10,066 bases of DNA from Proteobacteria bacterium UBA6920 (GTDB lineage Bacteria; Pseudomonadota; Gammaproteobacteria; SG8-11). Position numbers and translations under genes: made by a program. Shown here in pieces: positions 6,053 through 10,066 of the stretch. The DNA lies in assembly GCA_002448875.1 (NCBI GenBank), contig DKAS01000243.1:1-10066 (forward strand), given 5' to 3'. Within the stretch, counting starts at the first letter, position 1. The number at the start of each line of letters is the position of its first letter. Under the pieces are notes generated by a model. It was not told the origin of the DNA, did no database searches, and saw nothing but the letters and a program-made list of their open reading frames with translations.

Positions 6053-7000
6053 ATGCGTCGTCTCTATCCGGAAATCAAACCTTACCTTACCCACAGTCTG
6101 GCCGTCGATCCCCCGCACCTCCTGTATCTGGAGGAAAGCGGCACGCCGACCGGCATCCCCGTGCTGTTCGTGCATGGTGGTCCCGGCGCCGGCTGCGAGC
6201 CTTATCACCGGCGGTTTTTCGACCCGGAAAAATACCGCATCATACTTTTCGATCAGCGCGGCTGCGGTAAATCCACGCCCCATGCCAGCCTCGACAACAA
6301 TACCAGCCAGGCACTGGTGGCGGACATGGAACGAATCCGCGAACACCTGGGCGTGGAAAAATGGATTCTGTTCGGCGGTTCCTGGGGCTCCACCCTCAGT
6401 CTGTTGTATGCCCAGACCCATCCGCAGCGGGTGCGCGCCCTGGTGTTGCGCGGCATCTTTCTGTGCAGCGACGCGGAAATTCACTGGTTCTACCAGGAGG
6501 GCACCAACCGGGTGTTTCCCGATTACTGGCAGGATTTCATCCGCCCGATCCCGGCGGTGGAGCGTGGCAACCTGCTGCAGGCTTATCACCGGCGGCTGAC
6601 GGGAAATGATGAAATCGCACGCATGGCGGCGGCCAAGGCCTGGTCTATCTGGGAAGGCCGTTGCGCAACGCTGAAGACCTCGGATGAGGTGGTGAACCAT
6701 TTCGGCAGTCCGCACACCGCCCTCAGTCTGGCGCGCATCGAGTGCCATTATTTTCTCAATCACGGCTTCATGCAGCCCGACCAGCTGCTGCGCGACGCGG
6801 AGCGTCTGGCCGGCATCCCCATGCATATCGTGCATGGTCGCTATGACATGATCTGTCCGCTGGAATACGCCTGGCGCCTGCATCAGGCTTGTCCTGAATC
6901 ACAGCTGCGCATCATCGGCGATGCCGGGCATGCCGCGTCCGAGCCGGGAATCACCGACGCCCTGATCCGCATCACGGAAATGCTAGCGCGCGCCCCATGA
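6053..7000 (+). CDS. pip: Proline iminopeptidase (prolyl aminopeptidase, family S33), 315 aa
   Basis: Removes N-terminal proline from peptides; a cytoplasmic alpha/beta hydrolase with no signal peptide. HGGPGAG (His41-Gly47) is the oxyanion-hole motif of the family, and DQRGCGKS (67-74) follows. The nucleophile is Ser110 in GGSWGS, the acid Asp265 in GRYDMICP, and the base His293 in [10 protein letters not shown], so the catalytic triad is complete. VLRGIFLC and the helical cap segment [11 protein letters not shown] match Neisseria-type Pip throughout, and the length is normal. The ATG at 6053 is preferred because GGGG (6043-6046) lies six bases upstream. An in-frame TTG at 6032 would overlap the gene before. 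The stop overlaps the dtd start by four bases (ATGA), so translation of the two is probably coupled. The pip-dtd pair also occurs in Pseudomonas as far as I recall. Confidence 0.95.
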   Translation: MRRLYPEIKPYLTHSLAVDPPHLLYLEESGTPTGIPVLFVHGGPGAGCEPYHRRFFDPEKYRIILFDQRGCGKSTPHASLDNNTSQALVADMERIREHLGVEKWILFGGSWGSTLSLLYAQTHPQRVRALVLRGIFLCSDAEIHWFYQEGTNRVFPDYWQDFIRPIPAVERGNLLQAYHRRLTGNDEIARMAAAKAWSIWEGRCATLKTSDEVVNHFGSPHTALSLARIECHYFLNHGFMQPDQLLRDAERLAGIPMHIVHGRYDMICPLEYAWRLHQACPESQLRIIGDAGHAASEPGITDALIRITEMLARAP

Positions 7001-7434
7001 TTGCCTTGCTGCAGCGGGTAACGCAAGCGCAGGTGACAGTGGCGGAAGAGGTGACCGGTGCCATCGGCCACGGTATTCTGCTGCTGCTGGGCGTGGAGCG
7101 TGACGATGACGAAGCGCGCAGCCAGCGTCTGGTGGAGCGCGTGCTCGGTTATCGCATTTTTCCCGATCATGACGGGAAAATGAACCTGTCGGTGCGGGAT
7201 ACCGGCGGCGGCGTGCTGGTGGTTTCGCAATTCACTCTGGTGGCCGATACCCGCAAGGGCACACGCCCGAGTTTTTCCAGCGGCGCCGACCCGGTGCAGG
7301 GAGAGCGACTGTACGAACACTTCGTCGCCCGTCTGCGCGATCTGCATCCGGTGGTGGCCACCGGCCGCTTCGCCGCCGATATGCAGGTGGCGCTGATCAA
7401 CGACGGTCCGGTCACCTTCTGGTTGAGCGTCTAA
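6997..7434 (+). CDS. dtd: D-aminoacyl-tRNA deacylase (D-Tyr-tRNA deacylase), 145 aa
   Basis: Hydrolyses the ester bond of D-aminoacyl-tRNA and of Gly mischarged on tRNA-Ala, keeping D-amino acids out of translation; a cytoplasmic homodimer. Residues 77-80 SQFT and Gly137-Pro138 in NDGPVTFWL are the two hallmark motifs. The Gly-cis-Pro pair inserts into the partner's active site to reject L-amino acids. RPSFSSGA (90-97) and GRFAADMQV are further family signatures. Length equals E. coli Dtd. The start overlaps the pip stop in ATGA and has no strong ribosome site of its own, fitting coupled translation. Four bases separate it from apaH. Confidence 0.98.
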   Translation: MIALLQRVTQAQVTVAEEVTGAIGHGILLLLGVERDDDEARSQRLVERVLGYRIFPDHDGKMNLSVRDTGGGVLVVSQFTLVADTRKGTRPSFSSGADPVQGERLYEHFVARLRDLHPVVATGRFAADMQVALINDGPVTFWLSV

Positions 7435-7438
7435 GCTT

Positions 7439-8272
7439 ATGGCCACCTATGTCATCGGTGACGTCCAGGGCGGTTATACACCGTTACGTCAGCTGCTGGA
7501 AATTATTGCCTACGATGCGCGGCGCGACACCCTCTGGTTCGTCGGCGACCTGGTCAATCGCGGCCAGGAATCGCTGGCGGTGCTGCGCTTTGTCATGGGT
7601 CTGGGCGCGGGTGCGGTCACGGTGCTGGGCAATCACGACCTGCATCTGCTGGCGGTGGCGGCCCATGCCGAGCGGCAGAAACCGGGAGACACGCTGCAGG
7701 AAATACTGCAGGCCCCCGATCGCGATCAACTCATCGACTGGTTGCGTAACCAGCCGCTGCTGCACTACGATCCGGGCTTCGATTGCTATATGATACATGC
7801 CGGCCTGCCGCCGCAGTGGACGCCGGCGCAGGCGGTGGCGCTGGCGACCGAGGTGGAAACGCAATTGCGCGCCGCGGACTATCGAGACTATTTCCATCAC
7901 ATGTACGGCAACCAGCCCGAGCAGTGGCACGACGATCTGGCCGGCTGGGACCGGCTGCGCTTCATCACCAATTGCTTCACCCGCCTGCGTTATTGCGACG
8001 CCGGCGGCAGGCTGGCGCTCAAGGAGAAAGGCCGGCCCGGCAGTCAGCCGGCGACGCTGCTGCCCTGGTTCAAAGTGCCGGGCCGGCGTTCGGCGGAAGC
8101 CAGCATCCTGTTCGGCCACTGGTCCACTCTGGGCGCGGTCAGTGAGCACAATGTGATTTCCCTGGATTGCGGTTGCGTGTGGGGCGGTCAGCTGGTGGCG
8201 TATTGTCTTGATACGACGCGTTTCTATCAGGTGGAGTGCGAAGGGGCGCTGCGGCCGGGGCAGGGGGATTAG
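7439..8272 (+). CDS. apaH: Symmetrical bis(5'-nucleosyl)-tetraphosphatase (Ap4A hydrolase), 277 aa
   Basis: Splits diadenosine tetraphosphate into two ADP; a cytoplasmic metallophosphoesterase that also removes Np4 caps from RNA in E. coli. The metal motifs are in order: GDVQGG (Asp8), GDLVNRG (Asp37, Asn40, Arg41), GNHDLHLL (Asn65, His66, Asp67), MIHAGLPPQW (His120) and FGHWSTLG (His227). LDCGCVWGG near the end is typical of ApaH. Motif I carries Gln10 where E. coli has His; I recall the same Gln in Pseudomonas ApaH, so it should be active. RGQ replaces the more usual RGP in motif II. The start lies four bases after the dtd stop with no clear Shine-Dalgarno, again suggesting coupling. In E. 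coli apaH sits after ksgA-apaG; here it is with pip-dtd, a different arrangement. Confidence 0.97.
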   Translation: MATYVIGDVQGGYTPLRQLLEIIAYDARRDTLWFVGDLVNRGQESLAVLRFVMGLGAGAVTVLGNHDLHLLAVAAHAERQKPGDTLQEILQAPDRDQLIDWLRNQPLLHYDPGFDCYMIHAGLPPQWTPAQAVALATEVETQLRAADYRDYFHHMYGNQPEQWHDDLAGWDRLRFITNCFTRLRYCDAGGRLALKEKGRPGSQPATLLPWFKVPGRRSAEASILFGHWSTLGAVSEHNVISLDCGCVWGGQLVAYCLDTTRFYQVECEGALRPGQGD

Positions 8273-8329
8273 TCTGGCGGTGGCGTGGGCAATGGCTGCC
8301 GCTGCGCAGCCGGTCGTGGTATGGTGGTA

Positions 8330-8881
8330 ATGAAAAACAGTGTGGCTCAGGATGTCGTTGTCGTCGTGGTGGCGGGCGCGGGAATCGCCCTGACGCTGCG
8401 TTATTTCGCCGTGGCGACGCCGGTGGCCGTCGCTGCCCTGGGGGTATTTCTCATCGGTTTCGGTTATCTGAAAGTGCGCAGTTCGGGTGATGTTTTCCGC
8501 TGGCGGAAAACCACGGCCACGATCGAGGAGGCCTCGGTCGGGGTACACCAGGTACTCAACGATCGCTCCGGCCCGCTGGCGTACTACAGTCCGGCGGTGC
8601 GTTATACCTATGTCCATGAAGGCAGGACCCATAGTAGCGATTGCGTGGCGCGGGACCCGCGCGGTCTGCTCAGCCGTGACCGGCGCAAGGTGTTGCGGCT
8701 GGTGGAAATGCTGCGTTCCTCACCGACAATTTCGGTCTACGTCAATCCTGCCAATCCCGAAGAGGCGGTAATCTATCCCGGTATGTCGCTCAAGCGTCTC
8801 AATCACTATTATGCGTTTATCTTCGCCGGTATTCTGTTGCTGGCGCTGGGCTTTGCTCTGTATCAATTTGCCGACGGCTAG
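8330..8881 (+). CDS. DUF3592 domain membrane protein, 183 aa
   Basis: Function unknown. Two hydrophobic segments at residues 9-26 (very Val-rich) and 32-47 form a hairpin. A soluble domain of about 110 residues follows, and a last helix at 161-180 (YAFIFAGILLLALGFALYQF). The soluble part has the DUF3592 pattern: an opening Trp58 and TTATIEEASV, the strand AVRYTYVHEGRTHSSDCV, then ISVYVNPANPEEAVIYPG. Such domains occur in many bacteria, usually in membrane proteins without assigned role. The start is uncertain. ATG at 8330 gives a normal N-terminus, ATG at 8321 adds three residues, and the frame stays open to a GTG at 8285. None has a convincing ribosome site. It lies 57 bases after apaH and 32 before the lipoprotein gene, in the same direction. 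Confidence 0.8.
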   Translation: MKNSVAQDVVVVVVAGAGIALTLRYFAVATPVAVAALGVFLIGFGYLKVRSSGDVFRWRKTTATIEEASVGVHQVLNDRSGPLAYYSPAVRYTYVHEGRTHSSDCVARDPRGLLSRDRRKVLRLVEMLRSSPTISVYVNPANPEEAVIYPGMSLKRLNHYYAFIFAGILLLALGFALYQFADG

Positions 8882-8913
8882 CCGCGCGCCGACCAGGGAA
8901 GGGGATTGCTGCG

Positions 8914-9891
8914 ATGAAGTTACACCACAGGCTGGCGGCGCTGGCACCGATTTCGCTGACGAGCCTGTTGGCTGGCTGCCTGCAGGTGCCGGCGACGGCG
9001 GCCTATGACACGCAATTGTCGTGCGCGCAGATCGACGGCTACCGCTTCCATGTGCGCACCTTTGGCGACCAGCGTTTGCCACCGCTGGTGGTGGTGCATG
9101 GCGGACCCGGCGGCGACTCTGCTTATTTATACACGCTGAGTCGGCTGGCGGAACACTACTACGTCATATTTTACGATCAACGCGGCACGGGTTTGTCACC
9201 GCGAGTGGAACGCGAACAGCTCACGCTGCAGCGCAATCTTGCCGATCTGCACGGCATAGTTACGCATTACGCCGGTGATCGTCCGGTGCGGCTGATCGGC
9301 CATTCCTGGGGCGGCATGCTGGTGATCGCCTATCTGGCGGTGCATCCGCAGCGTGTCAGTCACGCCGTGGTGGTGGAGCCCGGCATGCTCAATACCGCGG
9401 CAGCCAGAGAGTTCGTGCGTAGATTCAAGCAGTACCAGTCGCTGGGTGACGGGTTGGCCTTGTTGCGCTATCTGGTGCTCGCGCCGTTCGTCGCCTCCCG
9501 CGACGGGCAGGAGCGCCATGACTATGTCATGACCCGTCTGATGAATCGCGCCCGTCCGGGCGCGCCCTACCAATGCGCGGGGCAGGCCATGCCGCCGGAT
9601 GCCTTCGTCCGCGCCGGCTACGCCGCCTTCGACGCCATGCTCAAGCCGGTGCTGGATAATCCGGATACGTTCAGTGAAGACCTCACCCGTGGCATCGATG
9701 CCTATACCGGTCGCTTGCTGCTGCTGAGCAGCGAGTGCAGTTTTATCGGTTACCGCTATCAGCAGGAGTTCCATCTGCCGCTGTTGCCGCCGCAAACCGA
9801 ACATGTCGAAGCCAGGGGCATGGGGCACAATATGCTGACCCTGAATCCGCAATGGAGCGTTGCCGCCCTCGGTGAGTTTTTCGCCCGATAA
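8914..9891 (+). CDS. Lipoprotein alpha/beta hydrolase, proline iminopeptidase-like (S33 group), 325 aa
   Basis: Residues 1-22 form a lipoprotein signal with lipobox LLAGC. Cys22 should be lipidated, and Leu at +2 is compatible with outer-membrane sorting. The hydrolase core has VHGGPGGDS (61-69), which matches the HGGPG hole of proline iminopeptidases, then DQRGTGLSP, and the nucleophile elbow GHSWGG with Ser131. The base is His305 in MGHNML. The acid is unclear: where relatives have a G-x-x-D motif, the sequence is SSECSFIG, with Glu274 two residues before the expected place and Ser276 at it. Substrate unknown; a peptidase or esterase at the cell surface or periplasm is the likely class. AGGGAAGGGG (8895-8904) is a good ribosome site for the ATG at 8914. 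It is the last gene of the row. No T-rich terminator follows. Confidence 0.88.
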   Translation: MKLHHRLAALAPISLTSLLAGCLQVPATAAYDTQLSCAQIDGYRFHVRTFGDQRLPPLVVVHGGPGGDSAYLYTLSRLAEHYYVIFYDQRGTGLSPRVEREQLTLQRNLADLHGIVTHYAGDRPVRLIGHSWGGMLVIAYLAVHPQRVSHAVVVEPGMLNTAAAREFVRRFKQYQSLGDGLALLRYLVLAPFVASRDGQERHDYVMTRLMNRARPGAPYQCAGQAMPPDAFVRAGYAAFDAMLKPVLDNPDTFSEDLTRGIDAYTGRLLLLSSECSFIGYRYQQEFHLPLLPPQTEHVEARGMGHNMLTLNPQWSVAALGEFFAR

Positions 9892-9982
9892 GCACAGGCA
9901 GTCAGGTGGTGCGGCTAGCGCGGTAGACGATATAGGAAAGTTTGCGCACGGTCAGAGTGCGCGGTAAGCAAAGTGTTCCCGC

Positions 9983-10064
9983 CCGCTTTTCGCAGCGGCG
10001 TCGATCCGCTTTTCCGGGACCGCAAGAGCCACATCCCTGTGGGCTCGACCAGCGCCCTCCCTGG
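9983..10064. repeat. Hairpin-rich intergenic element, possibly a dispersed repeat, running to the window edge
   Basis: Three inverted repeats lie in a row. CCGCT (9983-9987) pairs with AGCGG (9994-9998). GAGCCACA (10026-10033) pairs with TGT-G-GGCTC (10038-10046), with one bulged G. CCAG (10049-10052) pairs with CTGG (10061-10064). The 9-base word CCGCTTTTC occurs twice (9983-9991 and 10006-10014). Sequence of this kind looks like the REP-like intergenic elements of GC-rich gammaproteobacteria, but one copy cannot prove it. It may also serve as the 3' end of the operon. Confidence 0.35.
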
Positions 10065-10066
10065 CG

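Noticed and set aside
5885..6883. 332-codon minus-strand open frame over pip
   Set aside because: Shadow of a certain gene with a complete catalytic triad; composition is not protein-like.
7460..7474. Gln in place of His in ApaH metal motif I (GDVQGG)
   Set aside because: Looks like a lost ligand, but I recall GDxQG in Pseudomonas ApaH as well, so it is a normal family variant and not a sign of inactivity.
8294..8311. Small hairpin GGCTGC/GCAGCC and a 10-bp palindrome before the DUF3592 gene
   Set aside because: Short GC-rich dyads are common in sequence of this composition; nothing else supports a function.
7484..8632. 382-codon minus-strand open frame across apaH and the DUF3592 gene
   Set aside because: Same codon-shadow effect; it spans two recognisable + strand genes and shows no protein motifs.
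9196..9852. 218-codon minus-strand open frame over the lipoprotein hydrolase
   Set aside because: Shadow of a gene with clear hydrolase motifs on the + strand.
9901..10066. Minus-strand open frame that could be the C-terminus of a converging gene, ending RKLSYIVYRASRTT
   Set aside because: The last residues look plausible, but the upstream part is Cys/Gly/Arg-rich, runs through the hairpin element and matches nothing I know. Sequence beyond the window is needed to decide.

Overview
The window reads as an ordinary, GC-rich chromosomal stretch of a gammaproteobacterium. The evidence is close family-level resemblance of MetH, BipA/TypA, Dtd and ApaH to their E. coli and Pseudomonas counterparts, including a 607-residue BipA and a 145-residue Dtd, both the E. 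coli length. It also rests on the pip-dtd gene pair, which I recall from Pseudomonas. A secreted DsrE-like protein is compatible with a sulfur-oxidising lineage, but that is inference only. All supported genes lie on the + strand. There is no tRNA, rRNA, CRISPR array, insertion sequence or phage gene that I can see.

Layout. (1) 1-1375: the 3' part of metH (cobalamin-dependent methionine synthase), cut by the window edge. (2) 1376-3386: two single-gene units for secreted proteins. The first is a small periplasmic DsrE-like protein (1613-2044). The second is an orphan ModA-like substrate-binding protein (2325-3329). Each has an AT-richer upstream region with promoter-like and inverted-repeat elements, and each ends in a clear intrinsic terminator. 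The first terminator separates them, so they are probably not co-transcribed. (3) 3387-5331: a second terminator-like hairpin, then typA/bipA, whose start codon lacks a good ribosome binding site. (4) 5332-9891: a tightly packed six-gene row: a four-helix membrane protein started right after a run of ten G, proline iminopeptidase (pip), D-aminoacyl-tRNA deacylase (dtd), Ap4A hydrolase (apaH), a DUF3592 membrane protein, and a lipoprotein alpha/beta hydrolase. Gaps are 17, -4, 4, 57 and 32 bases, so this is probably one operon. (5) 9892-10066: non-coding sequence with several hairpins and a short direct repeat, resembling a dispersed intergenic element.

How the genes work together. Dtd recycles mischarged D-aminoacyl-tRNA. 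ApaH destroys Ap4A, a by-product of aminoacyl-tRNA synthetases. Pip frees N-terminal proline. This gives the middle of the operon a common theme of amino-acid and tRNA housekeeping. The membrane protein, the DUF3592 protein and the lipoprotein hydrolase are unassigned passengers or partners.

No obviously new multi-gene system stands out. The most interesting points are the two secreted orphan proteins (DsrE-like with a single Cys; binding protein with a Cys-x-x-Cys), the G10 tract at a start codon, the uncharacterised four-helix protein with a His-rich motif, and the lipoprotein hydrolase lacking the usual catalytic acid.
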